64,000 nt of DNA from Durusdinium trenchii (GCA_963970005.1 CAXAMN010021361.1:3272987-3336986), one strand, 5' to 3'; counted from the first letter of the stretch, positions 19,000 through 31,884 are shown. Made by a program: numbers and translations. The notes: generated by a model not told the origin, from the letters alone.

Positions 19000-21900
19000 G
19001 GGGTTGGTCCCAGCATTTTAGCACTATAAAATTGCACCCCCCCGAGGTACCCACTTAATAATTCCAACCCCGATCTTTCTTGTATCTACTAAGCAGCATG
19101 GCAGGGCGTGTGTCAACTTTGTTAGGCCTGGCTGGTGCCGTGATGAGTGTCTTCATGACATGGTGAATGGGAGAGTAATCATAAGATGCAATGCAGGTTT
19201 GCAAAACCACTCTAACAAGTCCATTCAGTCCAGTCCATCTGTGTCTTGCCCAGGGCCGACGGCGACCGCTAGCCCGCCGTAGCTGTTGCAAAAGTCAGCT
19301 GGGCGCAAGTAGAGTCGGGGAAGGTGTTTGAAAGCAAGCTCCAGGATTCAATTCTTGAGGTGAGAGTTGTCAGCTGGCACAAAAACACACTTGATCACTC
19401 AATGTGGAAGACTGTGCATCAAAGACTTCGGTGGCCCGGTAGGTCGACATGCAATTGGGAAACAGACGCGCTGGTACTGAACAACAGGGCGCTGTGTACT
19501 GACCCTTCGTCCTTTGCGGCCTGTGCCTTTCGTCACAGGGTGAAGCCTGCACGGCCAAGTCCTGCTCCTCCGAAGCTGCAGACTGCAGTCAAAGCAACAT
19601 GCTAGACACATGCGTGATGAACTTTCAGTGTGTGACCGAGCTTCCTGAGAGTTCAACAGAATATACTTATAGAGGTTCACCATGGTTCACCCTATCTTGT
19701 AATAGCTTTGGGAAGAATCCAGTTCAAAAAGGTGTGTTTCCATTGGCTCCCCTTGCTTGCAGTGCTTTCGCCATTCTCAGACACTTGAAAAACCGAAAGC
19801 TGGTGAGACCGAGAGCCTGAAGCTGTTGGAGAGCCCTGGGGCATCCCGTGCCGCCGCCATGTGACGGAATGCCGACACCCTTCGAAGTCCAGGAGCACCG
19901 ACGCGCGGACATCGGGTCGCGACCGACGCTGGGAGTGGAAGGTTTACCTGGTTAGGCAGAGGGGCGTTGAAGTGGACAGGTTCACTGGTCATCCGCAAGA
20001 ACCAAACTATTGATACTAAATTCCAGATGATTTGAGATGGGGGTCGCATCTCGGAGAGAGGCATTGACCAGGTTAGGACCACAAGCAACCTTGCATTGGG
20101 ACCTACAGTATGTGAAGTTGTGAGAGGATAAAGGGTCGGGTAAGGTTCTTTTTCAACTCAAACTCACCTCTGCGGTTGTGCAGGTGGTTTGGAGATTTGG
20201 TGCGAGTACGAACCGCCCAAATAGAGATACCATGGAATAACCATTACATAGTCAGTGTCTTTCGCTCTGTCCGATTCCTAACAATTGGTGGTAGTAACAC
20301 TATATCGCCTTTGCTTCGCCAGTCACCCTGTTTTCGGCGTTTGATCTAGTGCCAAGAAACGATGAGTGACGTTGCCAAACCCATTTCCCAGGACCGCCTT
20401 TTTGGAATGCACTCAATCAACAGACTTCGCAGCATGTTGCGACTTTCTGCGGTAAAAACAAGTGGAGTGTGTTTGTCAAGTTACGTGGGCATCAGCTTAG
20501 CCTTCCAAGGCCCCAAAGCTTTGATGTGCGTTTTGCAGGAGCATGCTCGCTCCTGTTCGGCCTCTTCGACAGACCGCTATGTAGGCTTCGTGGCGGGTTC
20601 CGGCCATTCTGGGTTGGTTGATGTTGGTTGGTCGGTTGGGTTGGTAATGGGGTTCGTGACGAGTATGGCTTCATGATGCTTACTGTAACTGAGTTGGTCC
20701 AACTGACAGGGGCCTCCATGAATCTTAAGGTAAATATGTCGGTGAGGTGAGGTGTTTTCCAAAGTATTTGAACCTGGATTCCAGGATCCACCCCCAGGAC
20801 AAGGCCCACGGAAGTGCATGAACGAAAGGCATTCGTGCACTAAATAGAGGAACTGTTTGCTCGCCCTTTTTTTGACCGTTGTTCTTTATTTTGATCGGTG
20901 ATTGAAGTTGTTGCCAGCACTATACAAGCTTGGTTATGCTTTTACGCATCTGTGGTTCCAGCTGTGCCTTTGAAACATGGCATTGGTTTGCCCTTGCTTC
21001 TGGCATTTGGTGTATTTCCATCCTTCGCCCGAAGAAACAATTTTGTGACTGGGGTGAACAACGGCTTGAGCATCACTGCACCTGGCCAGGCAAGGTTTCG
21101 TCATCATGTTCGCCACCTTTCCTTTTCCCCAATGCTTGGAGATGGACAGATTACACCTGTCACATCTTGTGTGGCTCTTAGGCGCGCAGCTACAGCTGAA
21201 CCTTCTCGCTTTTGTGGAACATGTTCTGTGGTCGTTTGACACCAGACTTGGACTGTATCTACCAGGCGTTGCAAGATCTTAGCCTGCCTACCATCAATCC
21301 ACTCGGTGGTTCGCTTCTTCTCGTCGAGGTGATTGTCAGCGAGGGTTGTCGCGTAGCTGCTTGCTTAGGCATCGGCTGCCTGGCTTCTTTCCCAACGCCA
21401 TGGTTTCGACTGGTCTGTCTGGGCTTTGAGCATCTCCTTGATGGGCGCAAACAAGATCCAGGTTGCAGGTTTTGATGCCTTTGCCGTGTTTGAGTTGGAG
21501 GAGGTTCTTCCAAACGGTGTTCTTCCTCCAGGTGGTGCTCAGGGGAGACAAGTGCTCTAGTCGCACCTGTGCCTGTGATGGTTCCGGGATTCGGAGTTCT
21601 GCCCGGTGATGCCTGCGACGATGCGAAGACCCGCTGCCATTCGTTGAAAACACCTAGCGACGTCAGTAGTCACGTCGCGCCATGTAGCGAAGACCCGTGC
21701 CTGGTGGTTCCACACACCAGTGGTGTGCTTTGTTTGGATGATTTCATTTGGCCTGATGTGTGTCCATTCCTTGGGGGTAATTCCTCTCAACCAAGAGCTT
21801 CCTTCCTTGGGGTGGGCTTGTCAGGAAGGTGGGGGTTCGGGCAATTGGGTTTGGATCTTTGCGCACTCCCGTCTGTGGGCAATGGGTGTCAGTTGCTCCA

Positions 21901-22600
21901 CAGTTGGGACATGGATCTTCGTTGTGTTTGTGCTCTGCCGTGAGCAGGGTTCCTTGGACCACCATGTCCAAGTACGGGATGACCGTTGTTTGTCTTGGAG
22001 CCGCAACTTGTGGAGTCTGACTCTGGCATGGTTGAACTCATTGAACGAAACCAGCTTGGTGCATGCCATTCGGCCATTTGGGTCAGGCCCTTGACTCCCC
22101 ATTCGCTTGTTTTGATCCAAGGGCCAGTTCTCCCGCAAAGCGTCACTTATAGGTAGGGGGTGAAAGAAAACGATTGGTTTAGAGTTTAGAGGTGGCCTCT
22201 GGATGTCAAGTTGAAGGTGGGCAATGCAGGCCATGCCAGCCGTGCCATGAGTCGTTTCCGTTCTGGACCCGCGGTGCAGGCACGGAGGCTCCGAAGCCGG
22301 AGGAGGCCTGGAAGCGCCAGCTGTTGGGGAGTTTCGATTCTCTTTTTCCCAGGATCCAAGAGAGGTGAAGTGACCTTATGGGGGTACCTATGGGATATAT
22401 AGTCTATAGGCTATATAAGGGTTCTTCAACCTCTGTTGGGTTTCCTTGGTCTTTTGATGTGACGGATGGAGGTAAGGCTTCACTCGGAGCTTCTGGGGTC
22501 AAAACCCCAGTGTTGCCCCCGTGGTGAAACGCCCGCAACCACCGTTGAGCCATGAACAGTGCCTCGGGTCGATTCCATTTTGGGATATGAACACCCGAGT
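19000..22600. other. long stretch without a supported gene
   Basis: Frames are short and overlapping. An exon-like segment at 22256-22364 (with EAPKPEEAWKRQLLGSF) ends at GTGAAG, but a stronger 3' splice site (CTCTTTTTCCCAG) lies inside it, so I did not call it. Open frames at 20362-20676 and 21569-21943 carry no recognisable domain. Confidence 0.35.
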
Positions 22601-22608
22601 ATATACAG

Positions 22609-22723
22609 GTTTTGTGCGAAGACAAAAGCAAGGCACCCCTCACGAGACGTTAGCTTGGCCACGCTCAAGCCTTGTGACCAGGGCTTGCGCGACGAGCAAT
22701 ACTGGCGTCAGGCCATTGAGAAG
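22609..22723 (+). CDS. candidate exon, unknown
   Basis: Lies between TATACAG and GAGAAG|GTGGGG. The frame reads RFCAKTKARHP, then VSLATLKPCDQGLRDEQYWR, then QAIEK. Both splice sites are good and the residues are typical of a globular protein, but no family is recognised. It is the most convincing exon between 17 and 24 kb. Confidence 0.45.
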
Positions 22724-23911
22724 GTGGGGGGTTCGCGAACATGGGGGTTGGTTTGGAACCTAAAGAAAACGATCTTTTCCTCCCGATCTTTGCGCCCACC
22801 GGCGAATTGCGGTCTGGCCCGACGCACACGTTTGGGGGGTGCCACCCCAAGGGCAGCTCTACCCAGCGGCGGAAGGATTCCGGTTGTTTTTCAGTGTGCT
22901 TTTTGTTTTTTGGACGGAAGACACAATGAAGAAGCTGTGTCCATCGAATGGAGCCGAGTCTCTGAGTGAAGCAGAGTGACAATTCGATGGATCAAAGACA
23001 TTCTCGTAACTCCCGGAGTTCGATGTCGGGCTGGCTCTGGCTCTGTACGTAAGGGAGTGGATCCATGTGCGTGTCACTGGAGGAGTCATGTCCGCAGCGG
23101 CCGTTGCGGCCGTGGCGGCCGATTCTCAATACCAGTCCTCCACCTTTTTCGGTGTCACTTCTCTCGGATGAACCAAAGGTTGTATTCTCCATGTTTTCCG
23201 GTTGGTCCATGGGGAAGCAAACATCAGGTTGTTTGAACTCGCTGTGACGCTGTGGGTCAAAACCAGAATACTTTGGTTGACCTACCTGGAAGGTCTAGCT
23301 GCATGGTGGACTGTCCTGCTCCAAGTTTTGACCCATCACCATGGTCATGGTATGTCAGAATGGGGTGGCTTCACATGGATGATCGTTTGGGGAGGGGAGA
23401 CCGAAGGATATACTGGTGGATATACAACGACAGGTGGAAAAAGGAACCTCCAGTGCAGCAGCTCTTACCATCAAGCTCCACCAGAACCCCAAAAGAAATG
23501 GTTCACAGCAATAGTCACTGGACTCCAGGTCCATGCTATTCGATCGATATGGGTGCAGGATTATGAGATGCTTGGTCACGCGCCGCTGGCCTTGCGCCAA
23601 GATCGGGAGCTCCTTGGCCGGAGAACCACAGCCACCTGGAACCTCAAACAACATCAAACAACCAGAAACAAATGGATGTTCCAATATGTTCCAAGTTCTG
23701 CCGCCAGCTTGCGATCCTTTACATAGCAAGTGGTTGGGACTGTGGAGTTCCATCCAGAACTGTTTCTGGTTGGGACGGATGTTGTTTGGATTTCCAGGCA
23801 GCGGTGTGGGAGGCGGTGCTAGGGAGGCGGTTGGGCGAGGTCAGCTGCACATGCTGCGAGACTCTCGACAAAGACTATAAGACTCCTGTATTTTACTGCT
23901 AAGCATTGTAC

Positions 23912-23932
23912 ACTATATATATATATTATTAA
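23912..23932. repeat. (TA)n microsatellite
   Basis: A short TATATATATATATTATTAAATATA tract (given here only as a description of an AT-alternating run), followed by the GC-richer sequence at 23940. Confidence 0.6.
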
Positions 23933-23957
23933 ATATAGGCCTCTTTACCTCGTACGC

Positions 23958-23967
23958 TTGGCTCAAG
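23958..23967 (+). other. possible spliced-leader relic (3' ten bases)
   Basis: TTGGCTCAAG matches the last ten bases of the conserved dinoflagellate spliced leader. Relics of the leader embedded in dinoflagellate genes are known and mark retroposed transcripts. Only ten bases match here, so chance is a real alternative. Confidence 0.2.
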
Positions 23968-24242
23968 AAAAGGTGTGTGCTTACGGCTGATAACTTCCTC
24001 AGACTCTATCCAATCATGGTTCCGTGAGTTGATGGGGGATAGACTCGGATAGACCCAAGTGACTCCAGTCTCGGAGCCAAATCGCCTGTTTTTTCCCCAT
24101 CAAAGCAGAGGTCACAATGGGTTTCTACGGGGGGGATAGGAGCCACCCTCGCAATGGTATATAGTTAATCTTTCTTGCATTCACAACCTCATGACAAGCT
24201 CATCCCCAAGGACAAATTATGATTGTGAGTGAACGGTAAGAC

Positions 24243-24285
24243 AATGAAAAATCCCTTTATGTTTATTCATTGTGGATTTTTCATT
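24243..24285. repeat. perfect inverted repeat, 12-bp arms
   Basis: AATGAAAAATCC at 24243-24254 and its exact complement GGATTTTTCATT at 24274-24285 flank a 19-base loop. It sits in an AT-rich island (24200-24420) just upstream of a DUF4116-like exon. There is no T-run after the stem, so it is not a classic terminator. Confidence 0.7.
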
Positions 24286-24425
24286 AAAGATGAGAGAGGA
24301 ATACTATTATTTTCCGTGAAATCTCTTAAAGAAAAGTAATGGCACAAGATGAAAGAATAGCTACTGTACCAATCCATCATAATTGGTTTGGGTTATGGAA
24401 AGAAAGTAAAACCCCAAATTAACAG

Positions 24426-24540
24426 AGACGACGGGCCAAGGCTGCTCTCGAAGCTGCTGGCGAAGCACGGACTTGCGCTGATGCACTGCACCGGACTGCG
24501 CGGCGACCGGCCGGGGGCCTCAGGACGCCCCGCCGCAACG
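24426..24540 (+). CDS. DUF4116-like repeat exon
   Basis: Opens after TTAACAG and ends at AACG|GTTGCC. The frame gives DDGPRLLSKLLAKHGLALMH and then GLRGDRPG. This fits the DUF4116 repeat pattern, a roughly 50-residue helical unit with L-x-x-A-V/L-x-x-x-G-x-A-L-x-x-A-x-x-x-L-R-x-D. The function of DUF4116 is unknown. A second frame is also open across this GC-rich exon, but the repeat pattern selects the one given. Similar exons recur at 44.7-49.9 kb on the same strand. Confidence 0.55.
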
Positions 24541-26014
24541 GTTGCCTAAGAGTGCAGTGAGTACAGTGTTGAGCTCCACCTGGAGGTGGATGTTTCTTTT
24601 CCCTTCTCCTCACTTGCAAGACCACCACAAAAAGGCTGCCGGGTCTTCTACAGTACCAGACAGGCTTGTTTCAACTCCTGGCAAGATCTTGGCGCGCTAT
24701 GACTTTTTACTACTTTATTGAACAACCTCAAAACTGATGGTTGCATGAGTGAATGATCGAATGGTCACATAGTTTGGCGGAGCACTGCTGGATATGTATC
24801 ATCCACCTACATCTCAGGATTCACCCAGGATGTTTTCATGTCCTCTCCCAACCAAAAAGGCCCAGCCATGCTTGTGCAGAAGGTGGATAAGAATGGGCAT
24901 ATAGGCATCTCAGAAGAGTGATGTGAATGAAGGGATTTCGATGGGTTGAAACATGGGAAACCTTCTGGGTGTCCTTTTCGATTTTTGGTAGATTCGGCTA
25001 GATCCCCGGTCTGGTCGAACGAGGGTAGAACTTGGGTCGTCCAACTTCACTCTGATGCTTCGCCTGATGCTCCGCCTTTCCTCGTTGTTCTCAGCCCAAG
25101 CCTTGAGCCCGGCCGCGTCCCCGCGCCCATCTTTGCCTAACATCGATCGATGGTTGAGGCTTCTCGATTTGTGTTTGAGCAGACGCTTGGCCATCCAATC
25201 CATACAGAGGCCGTTTTGGTGGCTTCAGGCCATGCAAAGAGCAACAATCGGTCAAATGGTATCACAGAGGACTTCAGGTTGTGTATATATATATAGAGGG
25301 GCGGCGTGTTAGTTAGTTCTTTTGTTGCTTTTGGCTTTGCTCAAGTCGTCTTGAGTTGGCTTTCATTTTTCCTTGCCCAGGATGCTGTCAGTAGCCTTCC
25401 GCCCAAACCCATGAGGTGCCGCAATTCCATCCAGAGGTTTCTCCACTCTTCCTCAGTTCACGCGATCCTAGTAAACTTGGAATTTTGGGCACCTCACAGA
25501 CGATGTGCCACTTGACCTCCTTTCTCGAAGAGAAATACCTCTTCGGGCCGCGTTTGGCCCCCACCGCCCCATCACTGTCCGGAGAGACCACCTCTATCCG
25601 ACAGACCTCGCGATTCGCGACGGGATCCGGGATCCGAGGATCGGTGGGCGATGCAAGCTGGTCTGCCAAGATGATGTCCGTTCGGTGATCGAGACTGAAG
25701 AACAGCGGAAGATGCGGCAGGAGCCGAGATTTTTGTGGGACGGCCGCTGCCTCCGACCAACAGGGAGACTCCTTTTTTGGACCTCGGACTGGAGTTGACG
25801 ATTTTGGGAGGAAAATCAACAGGAACTCTGTGACGACAGAGAAAGAAAGCAAAGATTTGGGAGGAGTCGTTTGGCAACTTGAAGTACTACATGTAAGCCA
25901 CACAGTAAGCACTACAATGATCTACAATGTGTAGAGGGACCTCTGGAAACTTGCAGGAGGAACCCTGCAGCGAAATTCTTCCCTGCTTCTTAGCTTCGGT
26001 TTCTCCGTCTCCAG

Positions 26015-26189
26015 GCCAAGTGGCAGGAGGCGCAGAAGCTGCAGAAGCAGCGGCGCAAGGTGGTGCTGCAGGAGCGGAGGGTCAAGGTCTTGGACTTCTT
26101 GAGGTGCCGAACGCGTCGCCACGGAAGCTTCGGTCGGAAAATAACGGCGGACCGGAGAAACAGCGTGAACGTGGCACACTTCGATGCAG
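26015..26189 (+). CDS. candidate exon, basic coiled-coil helix
   Basis: Good 3' site (TTTCTCCGTCTCCAG) and donor (GATGCA|GGTATT region, GT at 26190). The frame reads AKWQEAQKLQKQRRKVVLQE, then RRVKVLDFLRCRTRRHGSFG, then RKITADRRNSVNVAHFDA. The first half is a strongly charged helix like an IQ or coiled-coil segment. The second is basic and Ser-rich with R-x-x-S sites. No family is recognised. Confidence 0.55.
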
Positions 26190-26690
26190 GTATTTCGAAT
26201 CATCCCAGCTTGGCAAATTGATTAGCGAGAGGCAACAGATTGGGAGGATTTCTCAGATCCTGTCGAGCCTGACAATGACACAGAACCAGCATTTTGGCAT
26301 TTTAACTTCAACCCATCTAGATACTAGCTCAGCCAGCTTTTGAATCAACCCAGGCTAGCGTCTCCTCAGTTTGAGTCTCACATGCTTATTGAGGCTGCAG
26401 AACTGATGCCTCTTGTGAGTTTTTGGTTTTATAATTGGAACCCTCCTACCGGGGCAGGGATGGTTTTCTTCCTTTGCCTCCCCAAAACTGAAACCCGCTC
26501 AGATGCAAGAAGTTCAACTCCGATGTGAACGCGGCCAAGACCAGCTGCTGCGGGTTGGTCTCCACCTACCCCTTGAAAGAGGCTGGCCAACCTGATGGAT
26601 TGCTGAAGGGATGGTTTGACCTCAACAGGCGCCTGCAATCACACAGGAAGACTTGTTGGCAAACTAACTCCTGTTTATGGTCTTTAAAAG

Positions 26691-26818
26691 GAAAACATCG
26701 GAACCTAAAAAAGGAAACCACCCATCTGCGCAAGGCGGCACGGGAGAAGCACTGGCCAATGGTGCTTCTGCTGTTGCAGTTCGGGGCAGATGCCCAGAAA
26801 AAGGACTGGACGAAGGGA
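26691..26818 (+). CDS. ankyrin-repeat-like exon
   Basis: Opens after TTTAAAAG and reads THLRKAAREKHWPMVLLLLQ followed by FGADAQKKDW. This matches the ankyrin consensus T-x-L-H-x-A-A-x-x-G-H-x-x-x-V-x-L-L-L-x-x-G-A-D, with His-to-Arg and Gly-to-Lys changes. One repeat is visible; others would lie in neighbouring exons. Ankyrin repeats mediate protein binding. The donor is GGGA|GTGTGT. Confidence 0.6.
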
Positions 26819-27019
26819 GTGTGTGTGGGAGGCAGAAAACGTTCTTTTTCCTTCGGGCTTGCAGCTCACCAAGCACTCACAAGGGCGATGCTTCCAAACC
26901 AATTCTTCATCAGAGCCTGTTCTGGCATCCTCTTAAAACAATGGAACAAGAATAAGTACTGATTTTGAAACAAGTAGTACCAGGATGTACCAGGTGGGTT
27001 TGGATCAACATGGCCATCA

Positions 27020-27309
27020 TATTTGGAAGAAAACAGCTCATCTTCGCAGAATCAGAACCACAAGAAAGATCATCCGATTTGGAACATCCATAGCACCGGC
27101 CTTCATGATCAAAGGCTTTCAGAAAGCGCACCGGATTTGGACCAATACAGAGCACGGATCGGGCGCTGACCCCGAGACTCTCGGTGACGTCACAGTCGTC
27201 AGTGACGCCACAGAGGACAGGTTGGGATCCCTTCCCCTCCCCCCAGGGCCTCCAAGCGGAGCTTCATCTATGAGAAAGCTTTGCTGGGAGGTTCGAAGGT
27301 TTCCCAACT
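27020..27309 (+). CDS. candidate terminal exon
   Basis: The open frame that stops at 27307-27309 contains TNTEHGSGADPETLGDVTVV, then SDATEDRLGSLPLPPGPPSG, then ASSMRKLCWEVRRFPN. The acidic, Ser/Pro-rich composition looks like a disordered tail. It could be the end of the gene carrying the ankyrin-like exon. The 5' border was not found. Confidence 0.35.
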
Positions 27310-27727
27310 AACTACAGCTGTTCCAAATTTTTGAAAATATCTTCCCACGCAAGGACTTCTGAATGCGGAATCCCTTCCCTGCGCTTTTGGAGCCCTGAGC
27401 AGGGAGCACCCAAAGGGTTTTTTCTGCACCTCTTATGGACAACGTTGTTTCTACAAGAATCCGCAACCTGACTTAAATGCCCCACTTTATCGTTTGCTTA
27501 AATTTGGCAGTCACCCCACAAGAGAGCTCAATTTCGCTTAGGGCTTAAGGGGGACGCCGGGAATTCTCTGAAGCACCTCTTCAGGGTGAGAGGATGCCGA
27601 AAAAAAAAGCAGCAGTGTGGATGTCGAAGTGGTCCATGCCACGGGCTGCGGCATCTAGATCAAAAGAAAAAGGAACATGGCCATGACCAGTAAAAAACCT
27701 CGAACAGGAACAAACAACACTTCATCT

Positions 27728-27842
27728 TGAGTAGGTCGCCTAGTCCATTGGTTCCCTGTTCCTTTGATCCCCTACTCCTTTGGTCCCCTAGTCCATTGGT
27801 CGGTCCCCTGGTCCATTGGTCCCCGGTCCCTTTCCTGGTCCT
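27728..27842. repeat. CCCCTAGTCCATTGGT minisatellite
   Basis: Variants of CCCTAGTCCATTGGTTCC recur about six to seven times in 115 bases. Units differ by one or two bases and by small gaps. Confidence 0.75.
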
Positions 27843-27904
27843 TGTGGTGGTCCGCTGGCCTCGTGATCATTGGTAAAAAAGTCAAAGACACTTTTGTGGC
27901 GGCC

Positions 27905-27925
27905 CTGCTGCTGCTGCTGCTGCTG
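27905..27925. repeat. (CTG)7 microsatellite
   Basis: Seven CTG units in a pyrimidine-rich neighbourhood. No frame is supported as coding. Confidence 0.85.
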
Positions 27926-30900
27926 TCCTTTTACCTTTCATTGCTCACATTTTTTTTGATCCCTTTCTTTTTCCCTTTTTGATCCCCATCGAATATTCTT
28001 CAATCGATGCTGCTCTTGTTTTTTTGGATCCCTCAACCGGCGGGGGGGCAACCAGTGAATTCAACGATAGCCAGCAGATGCACCCCAACACGGCCGCCAT
28101 GGGTTTCTTCACATATCGACACACACACAGAGGTACACGTACTACACGTACGTGTGACCATGCGGCATGGAACGGTGAGGACACTTTCGGGAAGACGGTG
28201 CTTGACTTCGTGGAGTGTCCTCAGTTGCGTGCAACGATTGTACAGCGCATTCGCTCCAGGTCGAAGTGTGCGAAGCTGATCTAAGCGCAAAAACAGACGC
28301 AGAAGATGAACATGTCCAAGGTTGGATGAGAAAGACTACGATTTCATGAGATTTACAAAAACAAAAAGAATGGACCATAGCAAAGGTGGGTTGAACATTG
28401 AACTTCACTGGCCAAGTGGCTGTCATTCGGCATACCATGGACACACCAAGAACCAGGAAGCAGATGCGTCACGAAGACTGATGTGGTTCCAAAACTCACC
28501 ACCACAAAACCCTTTGGGCTTATCTCAGTCTACACATCCGTTTCATTGTCATCGAGTGTCTATCACCCTTTGCCCTGCAATTGGTATCGTCTCTGTCCTG
28601 TTGACATTGCTTCCACGTATTGCTCCTTCTGCATTATACACAGAGTGCATAGTTCTGCGTTTCCTCAAAGGCAGGTACCGGTTGTTCACCAAGCTATTTG
28701 CTTCCCCAACATGTGGGGCGTCAGGAGTTTTTTGGATGTTCCTGCTCGCAGCGGAGAGAGAACATCGCTTCAGGCTTTTATGGAAGAAACGGTCAATGGC
28801 AGATATATTACTGTAATCTTTTGTTGAACTACCAGGATAGATAGGTTCCAAATGGAGGCTCAGCCTCACCCTCGGGCCTTTTTCATCCACTTCTCCCACT
28901 GCGACTCCAATTCCCACTGCTCCATCCGTCGGGTGGGGTTCGAATTCTTGGCCGACGTCCGGCGGAAGGAATCCGACCAATTGGGCGGCACCCACCAAAT
29001 GCGGAAGGGTTGAGGAACAAGTTGGTTGGCTCTTTGCGGTTTAGTCTTCGTAGGTGTTCTTTTTTTTGCGGTTTTGGGGTGTGAAGTTTTGGGGTGGAGT
29101 CTTTTGAGCATTGGGAGAGTCGGCACTTTGAGCTGGGCAGTGTCACAGTGACCCGAGGACATGTCACTCTGCAGGGGCGAAAGGTAGGGGAAAGGCAAGC
29201 TTCCTTGCACAGTTCAAACGGTGTGTCTTGGACTTACGAACGACATGGTGTGCATGTTATGTCATCATGACACTCTGTGGCTACGGTCTTGGTCCTGCGC
29301 TTCGTCAGTGGCTTTGTGGTCAGCTTCGCAACTGCTCGGATTGATGTGGCACACCAGACTTTCCTTCGCCGACTGACCTTTCGGGCGGTGGTACGACTGG
29401 CCAAATATGGCTAGGGCTGAAGGAATTGATTCCTTCGTTCTTCGCGATGACGGTCACCCAGCTTCATAGGTTACCATAGGTTACGCGCTGCACGTCTGGC
29501 AAGCTTGGTAGACCCTGCCAATCACCTGGTCGTGAACAGAACATGTTCGTCGCCGTCAGTGGCTCGACGAACAAGATTTGTGGGGAACAAGACCTGACAG
29601 AACCGCAGTCACCCGCCTCACTGGTTGCCGCCCGTGTGTGTTTACTGGCCCCTCGAAAGTTCGGCTCCCTCATCTGGGTACTTTTTGGCGAACCTGTGTA
29701 GGTTCAAGCAGCAAGACCTCAGGGGCGGATGAACCTTTGGGGGTGGACGATGGAGAGTCGGATGGCGAGTGTCTCCCCTGGTACTTCCCTCAGCCATCCA
29801 TCTCAAAGTGTGAAGGTCACCTCAGTTCATACCATTGGTATCCATCTCCAAGATGCCTTCCGTTGAATCCCACCCTTCTTGCCAACCTGGGGGGAAGCGT
29901 CAGTATCTCTGAGTCGATCATTCTCACTTCTTGTTTGGCCTTGGGCACCTCCCGGCCTTTGGGAGTCTGTTTGCTTATGTGCCATGCGCTTTCCTGTCCG
30001 AACAAACGCGAGTTGCCTGCGGCCAGCTGCATTAGACAATCGATTGAAACTAGACTACTGGAGGTAGTCCAGGAGTGATACTAGCGGTAGGGTTGTTTTG
30101 TCAGAGTCGCCTGTACACCTGTGACTGCAACTCAGGCAGTGCACCTTGGGTCCATCCTATCCCTTCTAGTGACTCTGAGATCCAAAGTCATTTTGGTGGA
30201 CGAAAGGGAACATGACAATGCAGGCCGTTGAATCGATGTAAGTAAACCACCAATGTTTTGAAGGAGCACGTGTGGATGTATACCTCGTACCATCGTTTTG
30301 GGATGTTTTCTTATTGAACCAGCCATTAACACGATTCCTGGATGGTGATCGAACCAGCCATGAACGTTGTTGCGTTTCAACCGCTGGGCGCACGAACTCT
30401 GCCGACTCTTGGAGCTCGAGGCGAACCGAGCACGAACCGAGATCTTGATCCCGCGGGACGGATCGTCGCCGATGAGTATAGATAGGTTTGCCGCCACTCT
30501 CCAACATTGCCTTTCGTTGCTGTTCCTGTGGCTTTGAGATTTTGTTTGATATAAGGGATATATCGCTGTCACGATATGCTTGTGCTTCTCTCAATGCCAG
30601 ACTTATCTTAGCGTGTCACACCCAACAGACCTTAGGACACTTTCCCTTTCCAAGAACTGTGGATCATCATGAGGGTAATGGTGTTCTTCTGTTTGGGTGG
30701 TTGAGCCACAATTTGAGTTCAAGAATGTAGAACTGAAGAGCCCGACTTGGGCTGATGGATTTCTCAGAATCTGGACGGATTTCCTCATTTCACCCCCTGA
30801 GATAGGTTGCGATTGCGCGCACCGACCAGGGATGGACTGTTCCATGGTAAAAAAAGTGGACCAAAGTCTGTTGCCTGTGCCTAAGCAACCTGAAAGCTTG

Positions 30901-31760
30901 TCCCATTCCGTTTTCAGCAACATCTCCAAACGCTATGACACTAGCAGCTTGAGGGAACACTGGTTCCCTTCTCATCACTTGACATTAAACACACAGGTGG
31001 CTCATAGCTGAGTTTGGGAGGGCGCCTATCATTCCGTGCAGACAGCACTTTTTCAATATCGTTTTCATTCAGACCCTTGTTGAAAGAGATGCAGGTGGGA
31101 TGCTGGATTCTTTTTTTTTTTGTGCACTGTGCCACAGCGACAGATGTTTGGTCTGAGGTGTGTGGTGTGGTGTTGCCTGGCTCATCCAAGATACCTGTTG
31201 GTCTTGTGGGGTTATATAAGCATCACCCCTTTGGCATGCAACATTGTAACATAGTGGTATTGAAAAACTTGACAAGGTGGTACTTGACAAGATGGTACCG
31301 GTAGTGGTACTTGGAATGCAAGATCTTTCTGACTTGACATTATATATGCAAAACTGGTACTCAGCCTGGAGTTGGAAGGGGACGTGGGCCGGGGCTGGGC
31401 TTAGGCAACCGATGCAATTGATATTGTCCAGACCACCAAACGCTACTATTTGCTGTTGACTGACCCGACACAGCTATCGGCCATGATTGTCCCAATGCGG
31501 TCCCAATGCGGCTCTGTCAAGCAGCACAACCCCATGCTGCAGCTCAGTTTTCGAATGTATATACTGTATTTGATATGTGCTCAATGGAGACTTGATGTTG
31601 CGTGGCCGACGTGGGTGAATCACAAGGATTTGGGATGCTGCAGGTCAAAGGTACGACTCGAACTGGGATTGCGAACAGTTTGTCATGTGACATATCACAT
31701 TGTCAAAGGTACTGTATGTGAGATGACATGCCCAAGAGATCACTTGTCAACTAACTACAG
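27926..31760. other. stretch without a firmly supported gene
   Basis: A - strand frame at 28878-29015 (with WWVPPNWSDSF and MEQWELESQWEKWMKKARG) ends in a GTGAGG-type donor and is the only sign of a - strand host exon in the window, but it overlaps open + strand frames and shows no domain. The 166-codon frame at 29578-30078 has no recognisable feature. A T-run and AT-rich introns fill the rest. Confidence 0.35.
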
Positions 31761-31884
31761 GGTTTCCCCAAACGCGGGAAGACATCTCCATGTTCGTGAG
31801 CAGCTCGTCTCACTTGGCGATCACCGTCACAAAGAGGGTCACGCTAGCACAATTCCTCATGGAAACAGAACATGGCTTTGATAC
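31761..31884 (+). CDS. candidate exon, unknown
   Basis: Follows ACTACAG. The frame reads FPQTREDISMFVSSSSHLAI, then TVTKRVTLAQFLMETEHGFD, then TF. The composition is convincing for a folded protein, and the frame ends at a GT (31885) just before the in-frame stop. Other frames across the same bases are open but less protein-like. I do not recognise the family. Confidence 0.4.

Noticed and set aside
22256-22364. Exon-like frame with EAPKPEEAWKRQLLGSF
   Set aside because: A strong 3' splice site (CTCTTTTTCCCAG) lies inside it, so the frame probably crosses an intron end.
28878-29015. - strand exon-like frame with W-rich helix
   Set aside because: Donor present but no good 3' site or family, and the + strand is also open. 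Mentioned only as a weak possibility.
29578-30078. 166-codon + strand open frame
   Set aside because: No recognisable motif, no splice pair, and equally open overlapping frames on the other strand.
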